The notes under the pieces: model-generated
What the model was told of the DNA's origin: nothing
Databases searched by the model: none
What the model saw: the letters and a program-made list of their open reading frames with translations, nothing else
NCBI GenBank assembly: GCA_033026295.1
Contig: CM065189.1
Location: 496,001-560,000 of the forward strand
Reading direction: 5' to 3'
From: Channa striata
Taxonomy: Eukaryota; Chordata; Actinopteri; Anabantiformes; Channidae
Length of the DNA stretch: 64,000 bases
Made by a program: the position numbers and the translations under genes
Shown here: positions 54,101 through 64,000 of the stretch, one piece after another
Layout: every line of letters starts with the position of its first letter
How positions within the stretch are numbered: position 1 is the stretch's first letter

Positions 54101-54747
54101 GTCGATGCGTGGAGTGAACAGAACAAGCCCATTTTTCAGCTCCCGGTTCTAAAGGTCCATTAAATAAGTTGTCCCTGTGTAGAGGACATATCAGATATTA
54201 AACAGATAATAACAGATTTTTTTTTATTAGAAAAGAAACTCATACAAAAAAATATCCAACTTCAGCAATACTACGGTTACAGGGGAAAACCACAAGCCCA
54301 CCCAATACATAACAGATTTTTATTTTAAAATTTTTAATTAGAAAACTTACATGGACCATAATATCATATGCATACCATGTTAAAACTAACCACACCCAAA
54401 ATCCCCTTTCAACTTTTCTTTTGCAGCATGGTGCCCCGACTTCTCCACATCTCACTTTATTCTTTCTTTCATTTCCCACTTGACCTTCCTTACCACTCTC
54501 TTCACACTCCTAACCCTAATTGTTAGTGTTATTGTAACATTACCCTGAAGTTGCTTTCCCGAACCCTAATGCGGTTTTGCTGTGAATATAAATTTGCTCC
54601 CAGGGCATCAAAAGGTGATACTCCTGGAGTGTCCAATACTGACATCAAAGTGCACCTGCAACATCTGCAGTTGTTCCCAAGGCTTCGAATAGTGACACAC
54701 TGGAGCGTCCATAACTGACGCTAAAGGGCATGTGGCATTACTATAGA
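54101..54747. other. Unassigned stretch with a diverged tandem repeat
   Basis: Two related units of about 75 bases (near 54600 and 54676; ACTCCTGGAGTGTCCAATACTGAC against CACTGGAGCGTCCATAACTGAC, partial quotation only) lie side by side just before the hAT terminus. Nothing else is recognised. Confidence 0.4.
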
Positions 54748-55060
54748 CCAGGGGTCTCCAACACGTCGCTCGTGAGCTACCGGTAGCTCGAGTAGCTTGT
54801 GAGCTCTCGTGAGCGCCAAACGTTTAATGAATCCTATATTAATTTGAAAACTTGATTAGTTGACTCGGCAAACCAAATGACATATTCAATAAAATTCATG
54901 ACTGTCCCGCCCCCTTTTGACAATTAGTTGTCAATCAAACAGTGTGCTGCTGTCAAGCTTGATGAGCCAGCAGTGAACGGTGCTGCCAGCTCAGCGATTT
55001 TGTCCCTATATTTAGCGAACCCCTCTATTGACTCTTACTTTTTCTGGTGTTTTTGGAAAC
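54748..55060. mobile_element. hAT-type element terminal fragment
   Basis: The block starts with CAGGGGTCTCCAACAC (about 54751) and a short GAGCTACCGGTAGCTC palindrome (about 54775), like the ends of fish GTF2IRD2/ZBED-type hAT elements. A transposase remnant of that type lies at 58457-58997; whether the two belonged to one element is not known. Confidence 0.45.
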
Positions 55061-55319
55061 TCTGACGTAAAAGCTCGTATCGTTCTCACTCTTGTCAACA
55101 CCAATGTGCTGCTTACGTGCAGCAGCCTCTGTCAGCTGCAGTCAGACCTGAAGATGTTCACCCCTTTGTTACCCAAACCAGTAAGTGAATACAACAGAAA
55201 AAAATGCATGCAGACACAATACATGAATAAATACATACAAAAATATTTTTGTGAGGTTTTAATGCGAAATGTAAGTTGTGTACACCAACATTTTCAACAA
55301 GATTAAGGAAAACAGCTTA
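55061..55319. other. Unassigned stretch
   Basis: A frame at 55028-55306 has no recognised relative. It may belong to the hAT fragment. Confidence 0.3.
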
Positions 55320-56400
55320 TCAGAGCAGCTAGCGGTCATTTTTAGATAACTAGCCAGAGTGGGTGACATCGAATCCTATTTGAAACTCCTGTCTAAGGAT
55401 AAACGTAGATATAGTAAGATTATTATTCATGCAGGAACAAATGACGCCCGATTACGCAAACCGCATGTCGTCACTCAACCTCTGGCTGTCTAGGTGGTGT
55501 CCAGCAAACGATGTGGGCTACATAGACAATTGGAAACATTTTTGCGGAAAACCTAGGCTTATTAGGAGAGATGGCATCCATCCTACTTTTGATGGTGCCT
55601 CTGTCTTATCAAAAAATATAAATAAATTTATATTATATTTATAAATTTATTAGACAACCAAAAGATTGACAGGCCAGAATTGAGCCTACAACGCAGAGAT
55701 CCAGTCCTACATGCCTCTCTGCAGTATCACCCCCCCACAACTCCCACATTCCTATAGAGACTGTGTCTGTTCCCCGATCAACTAAATTTTACAAACTAAA
55801 AATGATCACAAGAGGAGTTAATCATAATAACTTAATAAAAATCAGGACTGCTCCTCTTACTGAACTTACTTACTAAGAGCCATAGTTCAGTTGACACTAG
55901 TATTCCCTCAACGCTACGCAGCAATGACTTCATGACTTTCTTCACAAACAAAATCATAGCTATTAGAAACAAAATTCACCAGACCCTCCCCACAAATACA
56001 ACAGAATTAGAATCATCAGTAAGTCCTCAGTCCCTTTTACACTGCTTTGTGCCCATAGATCTTGCTGAGTTAACTTCAACTGGCATTAAAACCCAACAAC
56101 ATGTCTGCCAGTCCCTGTTCCAGTTAGACTGCTCAAAGATGCTCTACCCTTATTAGACACATTTGTATTAGATATCATTAACCTATCTTTAGAAACAGGA
56201 TATGTACCAAAGGCCTAAAAGGTAGCTGTAATCAAACCTCTACTTAAAAAACCTCCCAATCTCCCCTTTATTTCTAAAATACTTGAAAAAGTAGTTGTAA
56301 AGCAATTATGTGACCACCTGCGCAGAAACGACTTGTTTGAAGAATTTCAGTCAGGATTTAGAGTTCATCATAGCACAGAAACCGCACTGATTAAAGTCAT
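55320..56400 (+). mobile_element. L2-type LINE fragment: ORF1 esterase, then RT with endonuclease deleted
   Basis: The segment 55380-55650 is an SGNH/GDSL-type esterase remnant: IIIHAGTNDARLRK (HAGTND at 55428-55445) and LIRRDGIHPTFDGASVL (Asp-His pair near 55570-55581). Such an esterase is part of ORF1 in L2/CR1 elements. Text typical of the ORF junction follows (VPRSTKFYKLKMITRGVNHN, about 55770). The endonuclease is missing, and RT linker text returns (TNKIIAIRNKIHQTLPTNTT, about 55944; NDLFEEFQSGFRVHHSTE, about 56326). It breaks off near 56400. Confidence 0.75.
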
Positions 56401-57972
56401 TCCTAACAAGCTGTTTTTAAAATATATATTCTTACAATGTTTTGTAGAATGTTTAGCTCACAATGGAATTCGGCAGAATGAGCACTCTCTGGTCATTGGC
56501 TACATCATGGTCTACCTGTGCATCCTCACTGGACACAGATCCATTGTTCTAACTAATATGACCAAGGAAAATGTCCAAGTGGACCCAGGAGGGCCGCATA
56601 CTTACCCCTTGTTCAGGTTAACAGATTGGTTGTTAGCACCGTTAAGTTACTCCAATCTGCCCAGACAAGGTTGAGAAGCTGTTCTATTCTTCTTCCCTGT
56701 AACCCAGGTTGACTACAGGCAAGCAGGGATGGCATCCCAGCCACACCTGGACCAGCCGCAGCAAGTTGCTGCCTTCCCAATGCACCAAGACACCTCCCGC
56801 CTAACCATCATCGAGCACCCTCCCCGGGGTAAGAGACAGGGCCAGCCGCAGCAAGTTGCTGCCTACCTGACTCTCCCCAGGTGAAGGAGGATTTCTGGAT
56901 GGCCGCAAGCACCACACTCCAGACCAGTTGTTGACACAGTTAGGTTACCCGAGTCCACAGAGAGTGTCCGCCATCCAGAACCCTCCCAGCAGGTACCCAT
57001 TCAAACCTCAGGTGCCTTCTCAGAGAAAAGGGCAGGCTATCTCCTCCCTCCCCTACTAAGGGGAAAGGGAGAGACCCGAGTAGGCTGCAGGCACCACCAC
57101 AGACCAGTTGTTGACACCGTTAGGTTCGGCTAAGTCTATCTGCCTACTTGAAGCTTATCTAAACAAAAGGAAAAAATATACACCTTACAGATGCAAAGTA
57201 TTCAGGGCTTCCACTCTCATTTCAGCAAAGGCTGCAAACAGCAGCTAGCTTTCAGCAATCACGTGCATTTTCTTCCTCAGTGGTCTCGCACAGCCCTTCT
57301 CCAGTTATTTAAAATGACGGGGCAGAGGGCAGAAAGGACGTGTCTCCATCAGCATGGAGGGGGACTCCTCTAAAGATGCTCAAAAGCAGAATGGAACGGT
57401 GACCATTGCAACTGTAGCCAGTAGTCATCTGCTCTGTCAAATACACACTGAAGTATTTCTACAACTACTCTGGCCTCTCTGCAAATGATGCAGGCTTTCC
57501 CATTAAGGTAACGTTCTTTATCAAAAGCAGATCGCTGGAGCACGTACAGACGTAATTGGACAAGTCACGCGTCAACGATCCACGTCGATTTCGTAAAAGA
57601 AATGGCCTGACAACAGTGCTACTCCTCCGATGTCCTGACAGGGAGCAGTGCTGCACCGATCCTCGTTAGTAGGCCTACCTGACTCTCCCCAGCGCCACCT
57701 GCGCGCCTTTACCGTGCTGAGATAGCTCAGCCGAAGATGTGAAGATGTAGACAAGCCCTAGGCAACATTGGAGATGAAGAAGTTTCTGCACTAGAAAGAA
57801 CTCTCAGTGCTGTCTGAAAATCTTTAAACGGAGACTGTTAGCAAGGTAGTCCCTCACAGAACAGTCTTTGACTTGTGCTTGCTTCACTGTGCAAGGATTA
57901 GTAACATGTGAGAGAACCTATTGACTAAGATGGTGTGTCCACGTCGTCATAAAGAATAACAACCAAAACCAC
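56401..57972. other. Unassigned stretch with short dispersed repeats
   Basis: The motif CAGTTGTTGACACNGTTAGGTT occurs three times in diverged form (about 56627, 56925 and 57106), and CAGCCGCAGCAAGTTGCTGCC occurs twice (about 56753 and 56850; each quoted in part). No reading frame is recognised. It may be the leader or LTR of an unidentified retroelement. Confidence 0.35.
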
Positions 57973-58044
57973 GTTTCTGCCTGGTGTCGAAGCAGGGACC
58001 TTTCACGTGTGAGACAAATGTGATAACCATTACACTACAGAAAC
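57973..58044 (-). tRNA. tRNA-Val(CAC)-like gene, probably a pseudogene
   Basis: On the minus strand the 72-base sequence starts GTTTCTGTAGTGTAATGG and ends ACACCAGGCAGAAAC. The acceptor stem pairs perfectly and the loop gives anticodon CAC. The anticodon stem uses several G-U pairs and the T-stem has one mismatch with a changed B-box (GCTTCGACACC where GGTTCGAAACC is usual). This pattern points to decay or to a tRNA-derived repeat. Confidence 0.7.
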
Positions 58045-58404
58045 TGGATATACAAGGTTACGTTTTCAGGGGTTAGCGTCTCACCACAAGGAAGCACATA
58101 GTTGTGGATGGTTAACTCTAAGGGGTCTTCGAGCCGCAGGAACTGCAAATGGTAAAAGTTCCTAAAATGCTGTTTCGAGGAAAACTTTTTGCTCTTATTT
58201 CAAAATAGGTACTTTAGTACAGCTAAATGCGAACTGTGCTCATAGCCGGAGGCTGATCGATCCGACGCCATTGCAGTGAGGTCGATGCAATGGGAGCAGG
58301 TGCAAGCTGTTGCAATTTTAGGGCTGTTGCTTTGTTAAGTATGGATCTACTTTCCTCATAATTCTCTTTTGTCTGTTAAATATAAAGGACTAAACAGCAG
58401 TTAG
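58045..58404. other. Unassigned stretch
   Basis: No gene or repeat is recognised between the tRNA-like sequence and the L2/hAT pieces. Confidence 0.35.
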
Positions 58405-58456
58405 ACAAAAAATTCCACTTCAGTAGGTGCTTATCTGAAAACACTTTGAAAAATTT
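58405..58456 (+). repeat. L2 ORF2 fragment
   Basis: TTCAGTAGGTGCTTATCTG followed by AAAACACT matches L2 at about 47795-47825. The hAT transposase remnant begins directly after it. Confidence 0.65.
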
Positions 58457-58997
58457 AATCAGAAAAGCAAAGTTGAGGGCTGCCGCTTCCAGGACAGGTG
58501 GAAACTGGGATTTTTTTTTCTGAAATACGGAACAACTGTGTTTGCCTGATTTGCCAAGAGACTGTGGCTGTTTAAAAGGTCAATGTCAAGAGACACTACC
58601 AGTAGAGACGTGCTAAGGCCTACGACAAACTAACGGGGACTGACCGCGGTGAAAGATTGAACCAACTAGAAGCACAGTAGCGCTTTTCCAAAAGAGCCAT
58701 GAGTCAACTAGCTTTTACCACCAAATGCATTCGAACATTTGGTAAGAAAATGCTGAGCTTGTTTGGCTCAGCATGTTTGTGAGAGAAGACACTCTCTTCT
58801 ATGAACGTTAACAAGAACAGCGTGAGGACAACACTCTGTGACACTCACCCGCGTGACATTTTGCACATCAAAACCAATGCCTTTGAACCGGACCTAGCCT
58901 ACATGCTGCAGTCCATGTTGGAGCATCCCCCGTTTGATACTCTGAGTTTTCGTGACGCCTGCTTTAAATTGCGGGTTTGCGAGCTATACCATGGAGA
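58457..58997 (+). pseudogene. hAT transposase remnant: BED-like start joined to C-terminal dimerisation region
   Basis: The start (CRFQDRWKLGFFFLKYGTT, about 58480) and, in another frame, AKAYDKLTGTDRGERLNQLE (about 58613) match the N-terminus of GTF2IRD2/ZBED-type hAT transposases, where a BED zinc finger binds the ends. From about 58747 the text jumps to KMLSLFGSA and SSMNVNKNSVRTTLCDTH, then RDILHIKTNAFEPDL, the C-terminal dimerisation segment. The catalytic core between is deleted. Several stops and frameshifts are present. Confidence 0.65.
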
Positions 58998-60290
58998 TCA
59001 CCTGTTCAGATTTACTGCCTTCTTTTTTAGAGGGGCAACACTATCAAGTATGGAACGTAAAGATGCTGCATAATTATCAGTCAGGTAATCAACTTGTACA
59101 GGAGTACAGTTAATGAGGCTACTCTCAGTTATATCAGTACATGTTGAAGTAAATGATGAAGGAATCATTTCCTTAAATTTGTTCACAGTGTTTTCAGATA
59201 AACACCTACTGAAGCAAAACTTTTTTCTAGCTGCTGTGTAGTCCATTAAATTAAATTCAAATGTTATTAGGAAATGGTCAGAGAGAACAGAATTATGAGG
59301 AAATACTGTTAGTTTATCAATTTCAATACCGTATGTAAGGACAAGGTCTAGGGTGTGACTAAAACAGTGAGTGGGTTCATTTAAGTTTTAAGAGAAACCA
59401 ATTGAATCTAATAATGAAGTAAATGCCGTGTTGAGTGAGTTACTGTCAGCATCTACGTGAATGTTAAAATCGCCACTATGACGACTTTATCTGCACTAAG
59501 CACTAAGTCGGCTAGAAAATCTGAGAATTCAGTCAAAAATTCAGAATAAGGGACTGGAGGACGGTACACAATAACAAATAGAAGTGGATTTTGAGTTTTC
59601 CAAATTGGGTGTGAAAGGCTCAGAGTAAGACTCTCAAATGAGTTATAACTATGTTTAGGTCTAGGGTTTATTGGTAAGCTTGAGTGATAGATTGCTGCTA
59701 CTCCTCCACCTCGGCCTGAACTTCTAGGAACATGATAGTTAATATGACTTGGGGGGGTCGACTCATTTAAACTGACATATTCTTCCTGCTGCAACCAAGT
59801 TTCAGTTAGACAAAATAAATTTTGTTCCTAAAGGATTGCAGCTTTTTGCCAAAGAGAATTTTCAGTGTTGAATTTTAGCCTTGAAAGAGTTGGCCACGAT
59901 CCTCCTTGACTGGCTGGCTGCTCTTGTCCTTGAGTGTCAACGTCGGGAAGCAGACACTGTCCAGATGGACTTGGGTTAACATTCTTCAGCTATCTCAGAG
60001 GTACATCCTCTGTATGCTAGGGAGTGTAATCCAAGATGCTCTGCTCTGGTTTGTAAAGGTTTGGTTTGGTTTTAAAAATGTTCTTGTGAACAGGATAAAA
60101 CAAACACAGGACTTTAGGAGAATTTCGGCATCGATCCCACTGCTTTTTCCATGTGAAGCAAGCGCTCTTCCATTTGAGCTAATTCCACCACATACGTATT
60201 TGGAGCTAGTATTGAGAGGGGAGATTTTTCTGGGCTTTTTTATTAAAGCCTGGGAGGTGACCCAAGAATCCTGTAGGTTTGACTTTACGG
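58998..60290 (-). mobile_element. L2-type LINE, 5' region and endonuclease (minus strand)
   Basis: Reading minus from 60290: the 5' region (shared with 46610-47215, including a tRNA-like block), then the endonuclease from LQQEEYVSLNESTPPSHINY (about 59790) through GRGGGVAAIYHSSL and FVIVYRPPVPYSEFL. Linker text ends near 58998 (RSILDSVAPLKKKAVNLNR). This copy supplies the endonuclease half missing from the 47410-50500 copy. One frameshift lies near 59460, where GDFN-type text is lost. Confidence 0.8.
60117..60188 (-). tRNA. tRNA-Ala-like pseudogene, second copy in an L2 5' region
   Basis: Homologous to 46884-46955. The minus strand has AATTAGCTCAAATGGAAG near the start and GTGGGATCGATGCCGAAATT near the end. 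It has the same CAC loop. The acceptor stem has decayed. Confidence 0.5.
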
Positions 60291-60299
60291 ATGAAAAAT

Positions 60300-60345
60300 A
60301 ACTTATGAGGTGGCCGAGTGGTTAAGGTGACAGAACAGCCACTTG
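60300..60345 (+). repeat. tRNA-Ser/Leu-like A-box fragment (possible SINE head)
   Basis: GGTGGCCGAGTGGTTAAGG (about 60309) matches the D-arm region of type II tRNAs. The L2 5' region is interrupted at about 60290 and resumes at 61141, and this fragment lies at the start of that ~850-base insert. Confidence 0.4.
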
Positions 60346-60429
60346 GATACTGCCCGCTAGCACCTGTCATCCTGCTATTATGTGCTGTATTACCTGCACA
60401 TAACTGTTTTTGTTCTTACTAATGCTGTA

Positions 60430-60600
60430 ATAAAAGAATCTCCCCACTGTGGGATCAGTAAAGTCAGATCTTATCTTAAAAAGCCATCTAAGGTTCCCTT
60501 ACTACCCCAGCTCCAGACCAACTGTTCTGGAGCTGCACACCCCCCTCTGCCTGACTGTGGACCACGCTAGGGGAGAGTTGAGAAAGATGAAGGCCGCAGG
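60430..60600 (+). repeat. LINE fragments of the 5390-6760 family
   Basis: A 3' end (CCCCACTGTGGGATCAGTAA) is followed by linker text of the same family (CCTGACTGTGGACC, about 60551, then a piece like ARGELRKMKAAGTD). Two truncated copies appear to be joined. Confidence 0.55.
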
Positions 60601-61140
60601 CACTGATTACATGAGCTGGTAATGCAGCACATAAAAGCAGGGTGCTAGGAGTTGCAGGCAGGGCATACACTGAACACCGTAACCAAGTGGCTGGCATAGT
60701 ATACAAAAAACATCTGTGCCGAGGCTAAAAAGTCCAAAAGTTCCAAAGTCAAAATGCAACACAGCTCCAAAGGTGGTTGAGAATGAAAGAGCTAAGATCC
60801 TTCTGAGCTCTTCCTTGACATCTTTTACGATCCTAAAACACATTTTAATAGTCAGGCTGTCCCTGGGTGAGGGACATAGAGGGACCTGGGTGCATAACAA
60901 CATAGTAAACCACCGTTCAAAGCACAATAACAGTTAGTCTGGTAAACTAAATGTCACCAAATTCTTCAAGAATATGTTACATCGAACAACTGCCAACAAA
61001 GGAACAAATTCAAACAACAGCTCTTGAAGGTGCTTCATAGTTGAACAAAGATGAGGAAGCAATCAAAAGGGACACATCTGATCCAGGCAATCAGCAATGG
61101 TTAGGAGCAGGCGTAGTTGGAAAACAAGCAAAGCAGAGTG
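60601..61140. other. Unassigned stretch
   Basis: No gene or repeat family is recognised. It forms most of the insert within the L2 5' region. Confidence 0.35.
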
Positions 61141-61300
61141 CTTGAGGATAAGGATTGAGAACCACAGCTGAAAATATTGTTGCTGTATCTATGGCAGCGT
61201 TTATATTATTTCCAAAATGATTATTAGAGATGGTTTGTCCATTACATTTGTGGAATTTATGTTCGCTTGTCTATGTTCTTTAATGTGATTGATGTTTTCT
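61141..61300 (-). repeat. L2 5' region, far part
   Basis: It matches 47056-47210 (GAGGATAAGGATTGAGAACC; GTCTATGTTCTTTAATGTGA). Confidence 0.75.
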
Positions 61301-61439
61301 CTGTGAGTGTGTGTATTCTACTACTGTCTCCAAAGGACACTTCATTCCAGACAAATAACACCAATTAAAAGCTGATAGTCATTTTTCTTCAAGCTGACAA
61401 AAGCAGGTGCAAAACACCGCACCTGCACCTGGATTGCTG

Positions 61440-61610
61440 CCCAGGTGAGCTTAGCACTGGACCCGCTGCATCAATCTGGCAACAGGGTGGATGATGCCAT
61501 CATCTGCCTTCTGCATCGAGCCCTGTCTCACCTGGAGTCCCCTGGGAGTACTGTGAGGGTCACATTCTTTGATTTCTCCAATGCTCTTAACTGTGTTCAC
61601 TAAGAGACCA
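61440..61610 (+). pseudogene. LINE RT fragment, motif A
   Basis: The segment reads VDDAIICLLHRALSHLESPG and TVRVTFFDFSNALN, RT motif A of the LINE A family (compare 13225-13330). It is cut on both sides. Confidence 0.7.
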
Positions 61611-61955
61611 GGGATGATGAACTTCGGATTGAACTTCAGCAGAAGGTCTTGACCATGACTGGCTGCTTAGCTGATCAGATATTTGCATTAACAAGCAGTT
61701 GAAAAATAACAGAATTGTACAAAAGTTGGAAATCTTGTCTCTTGCCTTAACTCAAGCAAAGTCAAACAAATACGCTGTGTAGGTGAGGACTGTTGATCTC
61801 TTTAAAACATTCATCGGAGCTGTTAGGCGAACAAATCAAAACCTCTGTTGGACTTACACTGATGAGTAGAGCAAAATATTGCCAACCCAATGTGCTCTGG
61901 GTTTGAATCCCATCCTTGTTGCTGTCTGCACACACTGAGGCTACCTGAGTGACTA

Positions 61956-62100
61956 CCGGATACGCAGTAGGTTAATGTTTCCTAAAAGGAACATATATCA
62001 AATCTTCTGCACTCTCTTAACTTGCTCTCTCAGATTTTTTCACAACACCGGATACGCAGTAGGTTAATATCTCTTAAGAAGAACATATATCAAAACCAAA
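61956..62100 (+). repeat. Direct duplication flanking a retroviral U5 end
   Basis: A unit of about 50 bases starting CCGGATACGCAGTAGG occurs at 61956 and 62048. Between them, 62014-62047 matches the last 34-35 bases of the LTR at 62797-63234 (CTCTTAACTTGCTCTC...CACAACA) with one difference. Confidence 0.75.
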
Positions 62101-62796
62101 ATATGCTGCACTTAGTTAGTTAAGCAGACAAGGCCAAAAGAACCAAACGTGATTGTTCTGTTTTACGATACATTTTTTAGCATGTGAGTATCCCCTGGTG
62201 GAGAAATTACGGTAATGCACTTTAAAGATATCTGACACTTGACACAAGAAACCAGGAAGTAGGTAGTAGCAACTCAATATGGCTGAGAAGCACAGCTCAA
62301 GTTAGAGAGGAGTTGCAATCCACTGCCATTGTTTTATTTTGAGCCCTCAGAAGGCATTGTCTGTAAGTTAATTTATACTCTTTTGTTTTTTCTTTATTAT
62401 TGGCCAGTTTTATATCATCTGGTAGCATAGTAATTTGAGTTATTAAGCAAACGTGAACGAGAGCTGTGTTAGTAGCAGAGTTTCTACGATGTGATGTATT
62501 GCTTACACAGAATTCTATTTGTTCCTTATCCATTAAAACATGGAGCTTGAATGTTAATTCCTGACTTCAGTGTCTCTTTGAATGGAGTTAGTCTGACTGT
62601 CAATTTGTGCTTATGTGACATGCACAAGGAGGACAGCACAGTGATCAAAACAACAGTAAAGGTGTCAGCACACGTAATTATATACAACCAGATTAAAAAT
62701 TCAGCACTATGACCCTATAATATTTACAAGTTAATCTGAATGGTGAATCACAGGAATAATGTGTCAGCCACATCAGAGCCACCAACTCTTAAACGC
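62101..62796. other. Stretch without recognised genes
   Basis: No coding or repeat family is recognised between the duplication and the LTR. Confidence 0.35.
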
Positions 62797-63234
62797 TGTG
62801 AGGGAAGTTTTTTGATCAATGACCATCTGACCATCTGTTCACACTTCTAGCAGAGGCCAGACAACGAGTCCCCGCCACTCAGTAGGAAGATCCACGGGAA
62901 CAGGTCCCAGAGTTTTTCCTTGACACCTTAACAGACCCTATTGTTCCTTTGAATCCTTGTTGACACGTTAAGCAGACAGTAACAGAAACTTGCTAATTAA
63001 GGACTCCTGATCAATGTATATGATTTGCATAGTGGAGCAGATAAAACACACACACATCCTGACAGAGGGTATCAGATACAATCTGATCCACCCGGGTGAC
63101 ACTGCTTTTTTGCTCTGTTCCTCTGCCTGCTCCTCTACCTTATTTTACCTATGTTATTGTCATTAAATTGCTTGATGATAATGTGAGAGCTGCCTCCTGT
63201 CTCTTAACTTGCTCTCTCAGATTTTTCCACAACA
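62797..63234 (+). repeat. LTR of tRNA-Leu-type retrovirus, copy 3 (438 bp)
   Basis: It begins TGTGAGGGAAG and ends CCACAACA. The spacer GAT and primer-binding site TGGTGTCAGAAG (63238-63249) follow, so it is a 5' LTR of a plus-strand element. Confidence 0.85.
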
Positions 63235-64000
63235 GATTGGTGTCAGAAGAGTGGGATGGACGCGCTTTCTGGACTCTGAGGGATAAAACAGTGACTGTGC
63301 GCACAAGTAAAAACCGATTCTTTTTTTCGATTTGAGAAGCTGTTCCCCTCAGGAGTCAGACTGCCGATCCAGTGATACGGACCGAAATAAAGCGGTAAGG
63401 CAGCAGAGGAGAGGGAACACAGCAAAAAAGCAGACGGTAAGAAGAGCTCTATAAAACTCACTACTGGTTGGGTAGGTGACAAGACGTTGTCATAGCAGTT
63501 AAACCGTTGTGTTATTAATTATCGTTGTATGCAGCGCAGTTTGAACTTGAGTCGCACAGGGAAAGATAGCACGAGAGAACGGGCTGCTAGAGAAATGGGG
63601 TTAGTACGGGGTACTAACAGAAGTGAGCGCCTGGCCTGGGCAAGTTCTGCCGACTGGAAGCAATGTCCAAACTTTTTGGGGCAGTTGTAGTCAATTGACT
63701 AAAAGGTGGAAATTGGGGTTTCCTAAAGAGGATAGTGTGAGTAGCAGACAGCACAGTTAAAGGAGGAACTGAAGAAGAATGACAAGGAGAGCACAGAGCA
63801 ACACAAGTCTTTGTCCAAGTGAAATGGGAAAAAAAAACACACAAAGTGAATGGAAGGTATTTAGCATGTGGAAGGATAAATGTCATGTGAGGGAAAGTAG
63901 AAGGTTTAGAAAACAAGATACAAGTGAAGATGAAAGGCTAAACAAACAGAACCAGAACGTCTAGTTTATAGAGCAAAGGATTGTTCGTACACTGAACTTC
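63235..64000 (+). mobile_element. tRNA-Leu-type retrovirus internal region, copy 3, runs off the window
   Basis: Leader plus the degraded gag start (ATG at 63539, MQRSLNLSRTGK), shifted out of frame after ~30 codons and stopped within about 50. It matches 1-1575 (minus) and 39656-40235 (minus). Homology with copy 1 extends to about 63950 (GTAGAAGGTTTAGAAAACAA). Confidence 0.8.

Overview
This window looks like a piece of a teleost fish nuclear genome, probably a spiny-rayed fish. The signs are interrupted reading frames, introns with GT/GC-AG borders, and a dense mix of fish-type retroelements (L2/CR1-group, RTE and TX1-like LINEs, Ty3/gypsy elements, endogenous retroviruses), hAT and Polinton-like DNA-element remnants and tRNA-derived SINEs. 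The only host gene family recognised is the teleost trace amine-associated receptor (TAAR) family, present as one apparently intact two-exon gene (42594-43746, minus), one internally deleted pseudogene (27570-28498, plus) and one short exon-2 stub (18976-19190, plus). The window is therefore best read as part of a TAAR cluster blown apart by transposable elements. All family assignments come from motif recognition by eye; no database search was possible.

Layout. 1-1995: endogenous retrovirus (minus) with its LTR. 2110-4280: broken gypsy element. 4758-5360: gag remnant with a SCAN-like capsid segment and zinc knuckle. 5390-6760: LINE reverse transcriptase. 6760-9815: LINE fragments around an unassigned stretch. 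10840-18975: one long LINE copy interrupted three times, by an LTR-like block, by the 3' end of a second LINE in opposite orientation, and by a two-LTR endogenous retrovirus (13492-18326) with a clean CAAGG target duplication. 18976-19190: TAAR stub. 19290-22685: promoter-like repeats followed by a decayed protein-primed (Polinton/Maverick-like) family B DNA polymerase. 22686-26035: LINE, gypsy and L2 pieces. 26230-31500: TAAR pseudogene between two copies of an unclassified ~0.8-kb repeat. 30131-36360: LTR, SINE, gypsy and L2 pieces. 36530-39655: nearly full-length RTE LINE whose frame is uninterrupted except for three stop codons. 39655-40582: second copy of the first retrovirus family. 42594-43746: intact TAAR. 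44095-50500: LINEs including a large L2 (47410-50500). 50600-54100: TX1-like LINE split by an L2 insertion with its own target duplication. 54750-61300: hAT and L2 pieces (including an ORF1 esterase segment) and tRNA-like sequences. 62797-64000: a third copy of the first retrovirus family, plus strand, running off the end.

How it fits together. Autonomous elements and likely dependants sit side by side: an L2-type LINE and a tRNA-derived SINE share the same 3' tail, and an RTE LINE shares both end segments with a short non-autonomous unit. Nested insertions give a relative order of events. The TAAR receptor itself lacks the aminergic Asp at position 3.32 but has Asp at 5.42, the arrangement known from the large teleost TAAR clade with non-classical amine recognition.
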